64,000 nucleotides of DNA, taken from the NCBI GenBank assembly GCA_026770025.1, contig JAMXDE010000011.1:1612001-1676000 (forward strand), written 5' to 3'. Every line of letters starts with the position of its first letter. Position 1 is the stretch's first letter. This document shows, piece by piece, positions 18,432 through 28,926 of the stretch. A program made the translations under genes and the position numbers. This stretch comes from Craspedostauros australis (Eukaryota; Bacillariophyta; Bacillariophyceae; Mastogloiales; Achnanthaceae). The notes under the pieces were generated by a model that saw nothing but the letters and a program-made list of their open reading frames with translations, was not told where the DNA came from and made no database searches.

Positions 18432-20111
18432 ATGATGAACTCCTCGCTCTCCCGCAAGGCCTTGCGACAGATCGCAACCAGAGGCCTGCACACCCGACGA
18501 AAGGTGAGCAACCCGTACGCCATCCCGCAGGCTCTGCTGGACAACCTCCCCAAGCAGAAGATCCGCGTCGCGCCGGAGAAGCCCAAGGACCCGGGCGCCA
18601 TCGAGCGCTCCGTCGTTACGTCGGCCCACACCGTCGATGTGGCCAGCGGCAAGCTGTCCATGGAGGACTCCGCCGCCTACAGCCCCGATGGCTCCGTCGT
18701 GCACGGCACCTTCGGAGATCTGGGAGATGCGGCGGCCTACATTCCTCTGGAGTACCTGGCCATGCTCAGACCGGCTGCGGAGGGCGCCGCGGCTGTCCGC
18801 ATGGCCGGGACCGCACCAGGCACCCTGCTGGTTTTCGGTGCCAGCCAGCCGAGCGGCATGGCCGCAGCGCAGCTGGGAGCGGCCGCCGGGCACGCCGTGG
18901 TGGGCGTCGTGGGCTCGGAGCACTCCTGCCACGAGGACATGAACGAGTACATCAAGGCCATGATCCCGGAGCCAGGCACCGGCGTCTCGCAGGAGTACGC
19001 CCTGTGCAAGAAGACCTTCGCCGACCTCGTCGACAGCATCTCTTCCGGCGATGAGGGCCTCACCAAGTACAGCGCCGAGGAGTGCCTCGAAGAGTTCAAG
19101 GCCAACCTCCTGGCCTACGCCGAGATGTACCCGGAGGACCTGCCAGCCGCCGTCGACCCAGCCAGCCTCCAGTTCCTGGGCATGGAGAAGGACAAGGACA
19201 CCTTCCGAACGAACATGGAGGCCTACCTGGCGCAGTACCCGCCGGGCGCACCGCCCGTGGACAAGCAGCAGCTGGAGGCATACTTCACCACCGAGCAGTA
19301 CGAGATCTTCCGCAACAAGTTCTGGCAACAGACCACCGACGTCATCTCCGGCGACGAGTCGCACTACTTCTCCCCGCCGCACATCGTCAGAGACCTCATG
19401 CAAAAGCCAGAGGAGCTCTCCAAATTCAACGGCGCGGACGATGCCTTCCCCTACTCCTTCTCTCCCAGCAACGCAGCAACCTACGCCTCGGAGAACAGCG
19501 CCAAGGCAGGTGGCCCAGTCGTTGGCGCCATCCTCAATGTCACGCCGGATCTCGAGGCGGCTGCCAAGGTGATCGATGCTGCCAAGGGCGTGCGTGCCAA
19601 GGCCGAAGCTTTGGCCTTCCTGACGGATGCGCAGAAGTCCGCCTTCACATCGGCGCGTTCCGTCGTGGCCATCGCGGAGAAGGCTGGCGCTCCAGTCGTC
19701 ACAGTCGGAGGTGAGTTCTTTCGTGGTTCTGTCTTGTTGTTGCTCATACCTCGTGTGTACTGCGGTTTGGTGTGCCGCCTTCCTTCTTCTTCTTCTTCTT
19801 CTTCTTTTGTGCTTGTGCTTCTGTTGTGGATCATGTACGCACTGACCCATTCCTTACGCTATGCTATGCTTTGCCACGTTTGCCGTACGTAAATGGCAGG
19901 CTCTCTGCCAGGACTTGCCACCGTCGAGACCACCGACGCTGACGTGAAGACAGCTTTGGATGGCATGGACATCCAGGAGGATGGATCGACGAAACTCAGC
20001 TACTTCGTCCAGGTGTACCGTGCCAACGACTTTCCATTCTACAGTGACTACGCTATTCACCGTGCTTCGGAACCACTGTCCGGACCAAGGCAAATCATTG
20101 TCACCAAGTAA
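18432..20111 (+). CDS. Mitochondrial protein with MDR/quinone-oxidoreductase-like Rossmann motif
   Basis: Exons 18432-19710 and 19900-20111 (GTGAGT donor, GGCAG acceptor, phase 1, 189-base intron) give 496 residues. The start MMNSSLSRKALRQIATRGLHTRR is a mitochondrial presequence. Around residues 105-165 there is a zinc-independent MDR-like segment: AAAYIPLEYLAML, then GTLLVFGASQPSGMAAAQLG and HAVVGVVGSEH, a nucleotide-binding turn like those of quinone oxidoreductase and enoyl-CoA reductase. A long, mostly helical region then follows that I do not recognise. Coding positions are very GC-rich with strong use of GCC, AAG and CTC codons, which suggests high expression. It may be an enzyme, or a structural subunit that kept an old dehydrogenase fold. 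The function is unknown. Confidence 0.7.
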
Positions 20112-20702
20112 ACTGCAACTCCGAGCCATGAACAGACGGCAACAAGGACAGCGGTGCATGAATGCTGGTGCTGCTTCTGTGGCATTATACGACAGGACAG
20201 TACACCGCATCATCCTTCTCTCTGCGAGTGTGAGCAGCGGGCGGTCATCCGATCAGCTCTCCCGTGGTATTGCTGTGCCGAAGAGCAACGCAGAAGCACA
20301 CGCCAGCGATAGCAATCCATGCCCGAACGGGTACGTTTGCAGGTAGAGTAATGTCGTGTGTACTCTGCAGTGCTCGTACTCGACTTAGGTCTCTGTTGCA
20401 TTCACAAGATCCAGCTTACTTGTTAAATTGGAGCATGGTACTCTTGAGAGAAGAAGATGACAATCGTAGCTGGATAAGTAACGTTTTACTGTTCCATGGT
20501 GGGGACGGCTATTGTCCCATACTTGTGCTCTACGTACGAGTCGATGGCACTTGCAGTTAGTTGTATGGTAAGATATGGTTTGTATGGAGTATATTAGTAG
20601 TAGTAGTAGCAGCTTTGGTTTGATTTTCGAACCGAGAGAGTGGGCATTCAAAATTCACATTCATCTCAACAAGAGAGGGAGACGCACGCACATCCGCTCT
20701 CA
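20112..20702. other. Convergent intergenic region
   Basis: Tail-to-tail spacer between the mitochondrial Rossmann-type gene and the Mpv17 gene. Apart from a short TAG run near 20593 I see nothing in it. Confidence 0.5.
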
Positions 20703-21909
20703 TCATCTGTTGAGGACACCGATCACGCTATTGGCGGAGGGCGCTGTTGCCTTTGCTGTGATGATCACCGGCGTGTCTGGATCCTCCAGCGTTGCTCGTC
20801 GTTTGATGGTCACCTCGATTTCATCCTTGGGCGTCATCAGACCACCGTTGTTTAGGTGTGAAAGATCTGTGGCAAGGGATGTATGCGTGTGCATATGTAT
20901 GTGTTCGACAATGGGCATGGCGAACAGCCAAAGCAATGAATGGAATGCATCATGTGTGGGTGAGCAAGCGAGTGTGAGTCAGCAGATATAATAAATCATA
21001 AGCGAAGAAGGAAAGTTGGTGTTTGGATGGATGGATACACGGATCCGTGCGATGCGAGTATCTATCGTCTCGCTATCCGCGTGCACGAGTCCATGAAACC
21101 AGAACAGCGCAAACCAAGCAGCGCATTTGACGAAACTTACATCCGCTCCAGCCAACCAAGACCAAGTTTTGCACCAGAACTCTGTGATGCAACGGATTGA
21201 AGTAAAAGTTGAGCGTGTGCACGGCTGGCCATACCGTCCAGTGTCGCAGCATGGTCGGCAGAAGCATCTCGCCCGCCAGCTCCGTGGTTTCGTGAAAGAC
21301 CTGCTCCGCGGATTTCCTGCTCTTGCGTGGCTGCCGGTACGTGGCGCCGTAGTCCTGGATGAAGTTGGTGACGACGTAGTATCCGTAAATGTAGCAAGGC
21401 GCCGCCAGGGTCTGATCCAGAACGACCTTAATGAGCGTGTTGGTGAGCTTGGAGGGCACGAGCTTCCTGCTGACGGCGCCCTCGAGGAAGTTCCACCAGT
21501 AATGCAACCAACATGTTGCCACCACCCCGAACGCGGCGCCGCTGCTGGCGCGAGTGATGTCGTAGGAGTCCGCGTCTTCCGTGAGGTACTGCGTGGCGCT
21601 GTCGCTGGCAAAGAAGATGATGGACGCCGTGGTGCCCTTGATCGTCAGGGGGTTGCGCAACAGCGCCTCCGTGTACCGATCCCAGAGCCTGTTGAAGAAG
21701 GAGCGGCCGTCGCTGCCATTGTTGGTGCTGCTACCGCTTCCTCCGTTGGCGTGCGCATGTTCGCCGGTGGACTGCTGGCGCCTCGCATTGGAAGATGCCG
21801 ATGAGTTCGACGGCGACGGCGACGATGATGTGGAGCCGCTGTTGGCCTTCTGCTGCACGGAGAGCAGCTTCTTGTGAATGCGTGCTGGCTTTGCGATCGT
21901 TCGGAACAT
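20703..21909 (-). CDS. Mpv17/PMP22 family membrane protein
   Basis: Exon 1 runs 21909-21141 and exon 2 runs 20866-20703 (GTAAGT donor, CCACAG acceptor, phase 1), giving 310 residues. The splice is supported by the protein: it rebuilds the family signature W-x-x-Y-L-S as GWSGYLSHLNNG, which unspliced reading destroys. Before it come the family blocks LWDRYTEALLRNPLTIKG, ASIIFFASDSATQYL, and RHWTVWPAVHTLNFYFNP. Mpv17/PMP22 proteins are four-helix membrane proteins of the mitochondrial inner membrane or peroxisome. A basic N-terminus (MFRTIAKPARIHKK) and a Ser/Asn-rich linker (residues 25-75) precede the fold, so a mitochondrial location is likely. The C-terminal 45 residues past the signature are extra. 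Confidence 0.9.
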
Positions 21910-22717
21910 GGTCAACGTCTCCTTATTCTGATTGTTGTTCTGCCCACGTCTGTTGTCGTGGTTCTTGTTGGCAGCCTCACTTCCAACACAAAATCCCTTT
22001 GCTTTGTGCTGCGTTGTTCCTGGTTGGCCTCCCGTTGAGTTTTGTCAATGCCGCTCCCTTCAATTTTGTGATTGGTCATGGACATCGGCATGCCCGTGAA
22101 ACAACGAGCAGCCAGCTGGCGTTGGCGAAAGTGTGGAATCTTCGCACCAAGCAACTGCTACACGAACTCCTGTTGCAAAAACATGACGAAGAGCACTTCG
22201 CGTGGCGCAATCTGGATTTTTTCCTCCTTTGCGCGATCTCTCTCATCGGCGCACCGTTTTCCCCCCGAGGTCGGCATTTTTGAGTTGGTTCGGGTTGTGT
22301 GAGGTCCCAAATAAAAAACTGCACCGACCGTTGTTGACACGAGCCACAATTCGCACGCCGATGCAATTCGTCGTTTTCAGTACCACCAAAGTTCGCAAGT
22401 ACCACGACAAAATACTGGAAGCAAGATGGTGCGAAACGAGATCGGTATTGGTATCTCCGTGTTGGTTTTTGGGAGGTGAGTGAAATAAATAAAATATTGT
22501 TGGAACTGTGGAGAAAGATCATGTGTTGGATAGTGTGTCGTTGGGAGTGTAGACGTCATTCACATGGATGAGTGGCATGCAACTGGCTCGTACGAGTATG
22601 AATTGATAAACGTGGACTACATGATATAATATAATACAGAATTTGTATGTACAAGACTCTGACTCCATGCAACATATGATATCCCCATCTATATCCATAT
22701 AGTACAGCACAGTGCGC
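21910..22717. other. Intergenic region upstream of the Mpv17 gene
   Basis: About 800 bases between the start of Mpv17 and the stop of PEX16, both on the minus strand. Open frames on either strand show no protein character; the right half is AT-rich. I see no repeat or RNA gene. Confidence 0.45.
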
Positions 22718-23926
22718 TCAATCATCCTCGGCCACCGAAGGATGTTTGAGATACAGCACATAGGCTACGAGGTAACCTTCCAGATACTGTCCCAACAGGG
22801 GCACCTTCCTCAGAATATCGAGGACGCGTGCCAACGTCGGTCTGGAGAGGCGATCCCAGATTGGCGATCGCAACAGAATAAGGAACATGCGCACGCGCCG
22901 TCGATTCCATTCGTCGCGATTGGCTTTGTTGGGGCTGTTGCGCAATTGGCGGATCATGAAGAGGGACATGAGCTCGATGGCGACGTTGATGATCCAGTCC
23001 TTCGTGATGGAGGACGAGAATGGATTGTGTGTGGCAGCGGCCAGCTGTGCAGTCTCGTCGATGCCATCGTTGGTCTGTGATGGGATGCCATGGAAATTCC
23101 AATATTCCGCCACCGCCCAATGCAAGGGACGCACGAGATGCAGGACTTCTGAAGCCATGATGGTTGGGAGGGACGGGATCAAGGTTGGATTGGCTCGCCG
23201 CTGTCGCTGCTCGTCTTGCCTTCGTTGTTGCTGCGCCACGCCATCCCGAACGATGCGTCGCCCCGTGCGCGCCCCGCAGTAATCCACCCTTCGACGGTAG
23301 GCCTGCTGCTGATCCAACGTCCATGCCTCGTTCGCCGTCACCGCGCTGCTCTCTCCAGGGCTGTACTGTCCACCATCTCGCAACAGTCCAAGCTCCATCG
23401 CGGTGCCCTCCTGCCGCTGCTTGCGTTGCTGCTGGATCATCTGTCTCCAATACGACGTCATCAAGTAAAATCGAAGCACAAATTTGATCCGTTCCAACGT
23501 GACACGCAGTTTCATTTGGCTCATGCGTCGCTTGCTCTGATCGCGATGATGATTCGTCCTGCTGCTTCCAGCCAGCTCCAGCACCGTCGGCGTGAGGCAC
23601 TGCAGCACGGCCAGAATAACTCGCAATATCCTGTAGTGCTGCTGCTGCTGCTGCTGTGATGTGCCAACCCGCTGCTTCGGCCGCAGGGTCGCGCCAAACG
23701 GATTGGGCGCATCGTCCGCAGTGGGATGATCCAGCGCTGCGTCCATCGCCAGACGATTCAGCGACAGCAATCCGTACAGGACCTCGCGCAACCGACCACC
23801 ATCGTCTTCATCCATCGTCGTTGCGATTGGCGCGGGCGTCAGCCAGAAGACGACATTCTCGACGACGTCCTGCACCATCTCGATCTGGACATGGTGCTTT
23901 CGCAAGAATTCCTGATACCCGAACAT
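22718..23926 (-). CDS. PEX16: Peroxin-16 (peroxisomal membrane biogenesis)
   Basis: A single frame of 402 residues. The N-terminus (YQEFLRKHHVQIEMVQDVVENVVFWLTP) and the following LREVLYGLLSLNRLAMDAA match the start of PEX16. The C-terminus RVRMFLILLRSPIWDRLSRP, followed by KVPLLGQYLEGYLVAYVLYL, is its usual ending. PEX16 is an integral membrane protein of ER and peroxisomes that helps insert peroxisomal membrane proteins with PEX3 and PEX19. A Gln-rich insert (QQQQQQ near 93) and a Gln/Arg-rich loop around 230-245 make it slightly longer than the animal protein. No intron is needed. It forms a head-to-head pair with the DUF1350 gene. Confidence 0.87.
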   Translation of the reverse strand: MFGYQEFLRKHHVQIEMVQDVVENVVFWLTPAPIATTMDEDDGGRLREVLYGLLSLNRLAMDAALDHPTADDAPNPFGATLRPKQRVGTSQQQQQQHYRILRVILAVLQCLTPTVLELAGSSRTNHHRDQSKRRMSQMKLRVTLERIKFVLRFYLMTSYWRQMIQQQRKQRQEGTAMELGLLRDGGQYSPGESSAVTANEAWTLDQQQAYRRRVDYCGARTGRRIVRDGVAQQQRRQDEQRQRRANPTLIPSLPTIMASEVLHLVRPLHWAVAEYWNFHGIPSQTNDGIDETAQLAAATHNPFSSSITKDWIINVAIELMSLFMIRQLRNSPNKANRDEWNRRRVRMFLILLRSPIWDRLSRPTLARVLDILRKVPLLGQYLEGYLVAYVLYLKHPSVAEDD

Positions 23927-24429
23927 CGTGGTTGTCTGCTTGGGCCTTCTTTGAATTGGATGGTGTTGGATGAGGCTGGGCAGGCCTTGGCGTCACTCTC
24001 CTTGCGCAATCCTTTCCTCTTGTGACGGGTACTGTTCTTCCTCTAGTCGTCTCCAAGAGAGTATCCTGCTCGGCATGGTGCAGCGTTGTGCCTGTTGGAA
24101 TAGACACGCGAACTGTCCCTGTTGGTGGATCGCGCGCCATTTCTTTGTGGTTAGAGTGTCCTTCAACAACGAACAAACACGGCGAATCCAATTGTCGAAC
24201 ATCCAACACGGACAACGGACATGAAATTGTCTTGTCACCACTTTTTCAACGAAGTTGATACGAACGCAAACGCAAACACAAGATTGCGTCATCTTTCTTC
24301 ACAAAAAGCAAAGACAGGCGCCCAAGGAAGAGAGAGAGAGAGAGAGAGAGAGACTGCATCACAGATACTACAATAGCATTCACGATCGTTGCATGATCAA
24401 CAACAGAAGCAATCATAAAATTGATAACA
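23927..24429. other. Divergent promoter region PEX16/DUF1350, with a GA repeat
   Basis: Head-to-head spacer. A pure (GA)n tract at about 24329-24353 lies 75 bases before the DUF1350 start, in its presumed leader. Similar GA tracts recur near 34370 and 60490. Nothing else was recognised. Confidence 0.55.
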
Positions 24430-25884
24430 ATGGAAGGAACAGGCGGAAGAGGAATGAACAGCCGATCGAGAAACAGCGCAGGCAATTCCACCAAGGCCAT
24501 GGCCATGGTGGCGCTGTGGTGCTTTGCGCTCACCATGCGTGGGACGGATGCTTTCGTCGTCGGTCGACAGCCTCTTCAGCAGCCTCTGCGTCAACAGCAG
24601 CAGCATGAGCAGAAGCAGAAGCAGAAGCAGCACATCAACGAACTCTTCACTCCGACTGCCCTTCGCAGCAGCGATGGAAACGGCGGGAACTCGATGGATG
24701 ACATCGGAAAGCTGACGTCCGCACTCTCACGACTGGACCAACAGTGGGCTTTGGTGCAACAATCCAAGCAGACCAAATCGCGTTGGTCCAAGCTCGTGCT
24801 GCCACCTGATGATGATGATGATGATGACAAGGCTGCTGACACTACTGCTGACAAAGAATCCGCTCAGCAGCAGCAGCAGCAGCCAGGTGCATTCGATCCC
24901 TCTTCCATGGCGCCCAAAACGGAAGATTTCGTCTGGCTCTTGGAACCACCTAGCACCTCCATCCCGTCTTGCACCATCGTCTTCACTGGCGGCGCCGGAT
25001 TCGGACAATTCCCGCATATCGCCTACTCACAGTTCCTCACGCGATTGTCCAACCGCCTCAACGCCGCCGTCATCGCCGCACCCTACTCCGTCGGCCTGGA
25101 TCATTTCCAACTCTCCAAGCAGACCGGAGAGAGCATCCGCCGCGCCTTGCTCTACTGCCAGCAATCCAAAGAATCCCCCATCTTCTTACAGGACAGCGTC
25201 CCCACATTCTCCCTCGCGCACAGCCTGGGATGCAAATTGCAGACCATCTACGTGGCCGCGACGGGATTGCCGCTCGACGGCATCGGCTTCGTCAGCTACA
25301 ACAACTTCTCCTTCGCCCAGACCATCCAGATGGCGCGGTCCTTCGCACAGCAGCAGGAACAACCCGGCATGAACACGGACGTCATCAACCAGCTCTTCCA
25401 ATTCGCCGAGATGGCCGTCGGTGCCATCGGCGTGGATTTCACGCCCAGCTCGCAAGAGACGCAGCGGTTGATCTCGCTCAAGTACGATGCGGAGCTGCAG
25501 CAAAAGACGAGGTTGTTCGTGCTGGACGATGACGAATTGGACAGCAGCCCGGAGTTCGTGGAGAGCTGCGCGCAGAATGCCGCCGGACTCTCGTTATCGG
25601 GTCTGCCCGGCGGGCATCTATCGCCCGTCTACTTTCGGTTGGATCTGGACGAGCTGGGACTGGACGATCCCAACATCCCGCCAGAAGCGCGCGAGATGGC
25701 CAAGGAGGCGGCCGGCGGCATCCAGAGTCTCTCCTACGGCGATGAAGCCAACTTGGACGAGCTGGTGGATGAAGTGTGCGGGTGGGTGCTGGGGAAGGAA
25801 CCCAGCAGATCCCCGGCATGGGATAGCCCTGGCCGAGGTGGCAGAGTGCCACGTATCGCAGGATCTTCCGTGCCCAATTCATGA
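24430..25884 (+). CDS. DUF1350 family protein, probably plastid-targeted
   Basis: 484 residues from ATG 24430 (ATG 24454 is an alternative). A signal-peptide-like stretch (MAMVALWCFALTMRGTDAF) ends in an Ala-Phe junction like the ASAFAP motif of diatom plastid presequences; a Gln/Lys-rich transit-like part follows. The core matches DUF1350, an alpha/beta-hydrolase-like family of cyanobacteria and plastids: CTIVFTGGAGFGQFPHIAYS, VIAAPYSVGLDHFQL, SLAHSLGCKLQ (nucleophile-elbow-like Ser in HSLG). Asp- and Gln-rich low-complexity runs lie at about 124-155. The biochemical role of the family is not established; membership and plastid location are well supported. Confidence 0.82.
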   Translation: MEGTGGRGMNSRSRNSAGNSTKAMAMVALWCFALTMRGTDAFVVGRQPLQQPLRQQQQHEQKQKQKQHINELFTPTALRSSDGNGGNSMDDIGKLTSALSRLDQQWALVQQSKQTKSRWSKLVLPPDDDDDDDKAADTTADKESAQQQQQQPGAFDPSSMAPKTEDFVWLLEPPSTSIPSCTIVFTGGAGFGQFPHIAYSQFLTRLSNRLNAAVIAAPYSVGLDHFQLSKQTGESIRRALLYCQQSKESPIFLQDSVPTFSLAHSLGCKLQTIYVAATGLPLDGIGFVSYNNFSFAQTIQMARSFAQQQEQPGMNTDVINQLFQFAEMAVGAIGVDFTPSSQETQRLISLKYDAELQQKTRLFVLDDDELDSSPEFVESCAQNAAGLSLSGLPGGHLSPVYFRLDLDELGLDDPNIPPEAREMAKEAAGGIQSLSYGDEANLDELVDEVCGWVLGKEPSRSPAWDSPGRGGRVPRIAGSSVPNS

Positions 25885-26159
25885 GACTCCATTCAATACA
25901 CTTCACTTGACTTGACTTCACAAAACACACACACACATTCTCTCTTGACAAATAATACGTAAGATGAGTGTTTCGGACCACACATTATGACCATGATACA
26001 TCACTCAGTCGTTCATGTTGTAGTCAGTCGCATACGAGAGTAGACTATGTACTTGTACTTGCAGGGAAGTTTCAATTTCGATGGCTCCTGCACAGGCACA
26101 TTTCTCTGCCGCTGTCTCTCTCACTATCCGTACTGTCCTAGATAGTACGGTTCAAGCGT

Positions 26160-28053
26160 TTAATCGTAGTGGGCGTTGGCTTCTGGGAAGGCGGTTCCGA
26201 TCTTGTCACGCGCCATCTTGTAGCAACGGATGTTCAAACCAAAGACGTCTCCGGTGCCGGTCTCCAGGTCCACCTCATTCTCCTCCTCACCGATCAGGAA
26301 GCAGATAGTGTAAAGCGCCATCTCGAACTCTGGCGAAACGCCGACGAAGCTGGTTCCCACGAACTTCTCCACGCCGTTCCACGCGAATTGGAAGGTGAGG
26401 ACGTGATCATCCGAGTTGGTGCGGGCCGCCTTCTTGCTGCGTGGCTTGATGTATCCACGGTAGTCCAGCTTACCCTTCTTCTCCTCGATGTAGAATTGGA
26501 TCCAGTTGTGGAACCCGGACACGCTGCCGTCCTTGACTTCGCCGACGAAGACGTGCTCGAATCCGCTGGAATCCAGCCTGCCGCCGCGTTCGCGCTTGTA
26601 CATTTGGAACCAGATCTTGTGCAGCAGCTTCTTGAAGGCCTTCTCATCGGCTGGGATGTTGTCGGGGTCCTTGGCGCGGCAGTACTGGTGACAGAATTGC
26701 ATGGGGGCCGTCTCCATGATGGCGTTGAGGAAGCTCCAGATCTCGCGGCGCTCGACGTCGCTGACGTACTCCGCCAGGCCAGTCTCGGCCTTGTAGTTGT
26801 CGAGCAGGGCCATGAAGGTTCTGTAGGTGGGGCGCTTGAAGGCTGCCTTGTCGACCCAGTCGAAGAGTGGGTCATCGGCACTGTCCTCCTTCCAGTACGG
26901 CTTCTTTCCGGACTGGACGTTGATGCTGTAGTCAGCATTGGGGGTGAGGCGGTTGACATCGAGCTCCCACAATTCCTGGACCGCGTCATCGAGATTGACG
27001 CTCAAGTCGAAAGATGGCTTCAGCTTGAACTCGTACTTTCGTGGGCTGTTGGAAATCAAAAAGATAGAGTACAGAGCGGATGGTTTGTTGAGGATTATTG
27101 TGAGTCTGCTGTCTCTTTCTTCCATACGTATGCTCATGCCCATGCTGTTGTGGGGGTGTGCTTCTTCTGTTCATTCCGATTTGTTTCCAATTTCGCGCTT
27201 GACTGACCGCCCTCGTGCTCATCTCTCACTGTTTCAGATGGCGCAGCATAGATCTCATGTTGTTGACGGTCATTGCTGGAGCATCTTGGATGAGCAGCAG
27301 GCAGTTCAGCCAAAGCGACGCCCAAGGCAGAGTGAAACGTTGTCAATGGAAGTCCAACCATGCAACAGTTCGTGAAGAATCGCGTCCCTTCACATTCTGG
27401 CGCATCATGTGACAAAACCATGGCATCGCCCAACAGAAATATATTTAGCACCAACATGACCCATACCAACATCAACATCAACACCAACACAAGTTCAAGC
27501 ACAAGTAGAGCACAACTGTACAAGTAACTCACACCAAGCATGCCCGCTCGAAGTTGTGGACCACCACGTTGACACATCGCAACAGGGAGATGTTGGACTG
27601 CTTGTCGTCGCTGAGATGCTCCACGGCAGCCTTGAAGGCCATGGCGCGCATGGTGACGAGGCCATCCTTGGGTGGGATGTGGGACTTGAAGTACTCGAAG
27701 AGCTCCTCGCCTTCCTCACGATCGACCGACAGATCGGAGTAGAGCTTGCTGTAGAACTCCGTGGCTTCGCCGGCATCGAGTTCCGAGTTGCCATCGGCAT
27801 CGCGCGGCAGCATGCAGGTGAACTCGAGGGAGTGCACGATGGCATTGATGGCACGCAGCAGCGCCACGTTCTTGTCGTTGTCGTCGCTGAGGAACTCGCA
27901 CCCCAAACGGAAGGCGGTGGCGCGCAGCCAAACGAGCTTGTCCGGCGGAGGGTTGAGCGTCTTGTAGTACGCAATCAGCTCCTGCGCTTCTTCTGGCGAA
28001 ACGACGAGATCCGTGAAGATCTGGCGGTAGAAGGTTTCGATCTTGGCGTCCAT
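26160..28053 (-). CDS. EndoU-type endoribonuclease with duplicated N-terminal domain
   Basis: Exon 1 is 28053-27533 and exon 2 is 27045-26160 (GTGAGT donor, CCAACAG acceptor, phase 2, 487-base intron), giving 468 residues. The C-terminal 290 residues are an XendoU/EndoU domain: FEHVFVGEVKDGSVSGFHNW carries the two catalytic histidines (near 338 and 353), and NGVEKFVGTSFVGVSPEFEM near 420-440 carries the candidate catalytic lysine. EndoU enzymes cut RNA at uridines. The N-terminus holds two copies of an 85-residue unit (for example ATAFRLGCEFLSDDNDKNVA and AMAFKAAVEHLSDDKQSNIS). At 85-96 a perfect EF-hand loop, DADGNSELDAGE, sits between them. No signal peptide, so an intracellular role is inferred. 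Codon use is strongly biased, suggesting high expression. Confidence 0.87.
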
Positions 28054-28926
28054 GGTGCTGTCAATGTTGCTCTGTCAATGCTGTTGTCTCGATGTATGCG
28101 AAGGCAACGGATTTATGACTCCTCGTTGTTGCGATTGATGGGAACGGTTGTGGTTGATTTGGTTGATGTGGCTGCAACAAAGAGAGAAACAAACACACGT
28201 GACCACAACAACGAGAAAACAAATCCAAAGAGAGGAACCGAAAAAGAGGAAAAATGGAAAGGGAGAATCGGATCTTTCCTCAGATACGGGATTGACGAGG
28301 TCGAACAAATCGAACATGACCTGCAGATTCTAGGATAGAGTCTACACGAATCTAAGCTTCCAAGGATAGATACGCGGACAGCCAACCAACGATGAGAAAC
28401 CATCGGCGAAGTTACACATAGGGTACTTGCATAGGCTCTCTCGGCGACATTCGGAGCTCGAAGAAACAAACACAACAAACATCACCTCACAAAACGCCGA
28501 GAAGAACAAACAACGAACAAACGGAGATCAGCGGCGACGTTTCGCGCTCGTCGAATCGTCGCATCAGCCTTGGTGTTGTTCTTCTGCAAGCACTCGTACG
28601 CATGCTATACTCTCGCTCTGTGTCTTTCTCGGCGTCTTGTTGCGATACTGGATCTGGATTGAAAAAATGCATCGACTTTCCTTGTCTCATAAAATCGCAA
28701 ATCAACAAAGCATCAAACCACAACATTACCACAACACCACCACAACAATACCCCCGCCAACACCACCAACACCATTCCGCTCATTCGCCAACTCAACGCA
28801 CTGTCTCGGAGCATCAACATCTTCAGACCATCAACTCCACTTCTCGCCCAACACCATCTCAGCAAGATTCAGCAAGCACGTATTCTTCCAACAACGACCA
28901 TTAACTCGAGGTTCCAATCCGTCAGC
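28054..28926. other. Divergent promoter region EndoU/pirin
   Basis: 873-base head-to-head spacer; the part next to pirin is CA-rich and purine-poor, as many leaders here are. No open frame with protein character and no RNA gene was recognised. Confidence 0.5.

Noticed and set aside
18108-19850. 580-codon frame antisense to the mitochondrial Rossmann-type gene
   Set aside because: Caused by the strong GC bias at third codon positions of the sense gene; no presequence, domain or composition typical of a protein, while the sense strand has a presequence and a supported intron.
26169-27206. 345-codon plus-strand frame rich in Val/Leu
   Set aside because: Antisense of the EndoU catalytic domain, whose motifs and intron are clear on the minus strand.
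27134-27577. 147-codon minus-strand frame with a Leu/Val-rich start
   Set aside because: It falls inside the EndoU intron, which is supported by matching phases and consensus splice sites.
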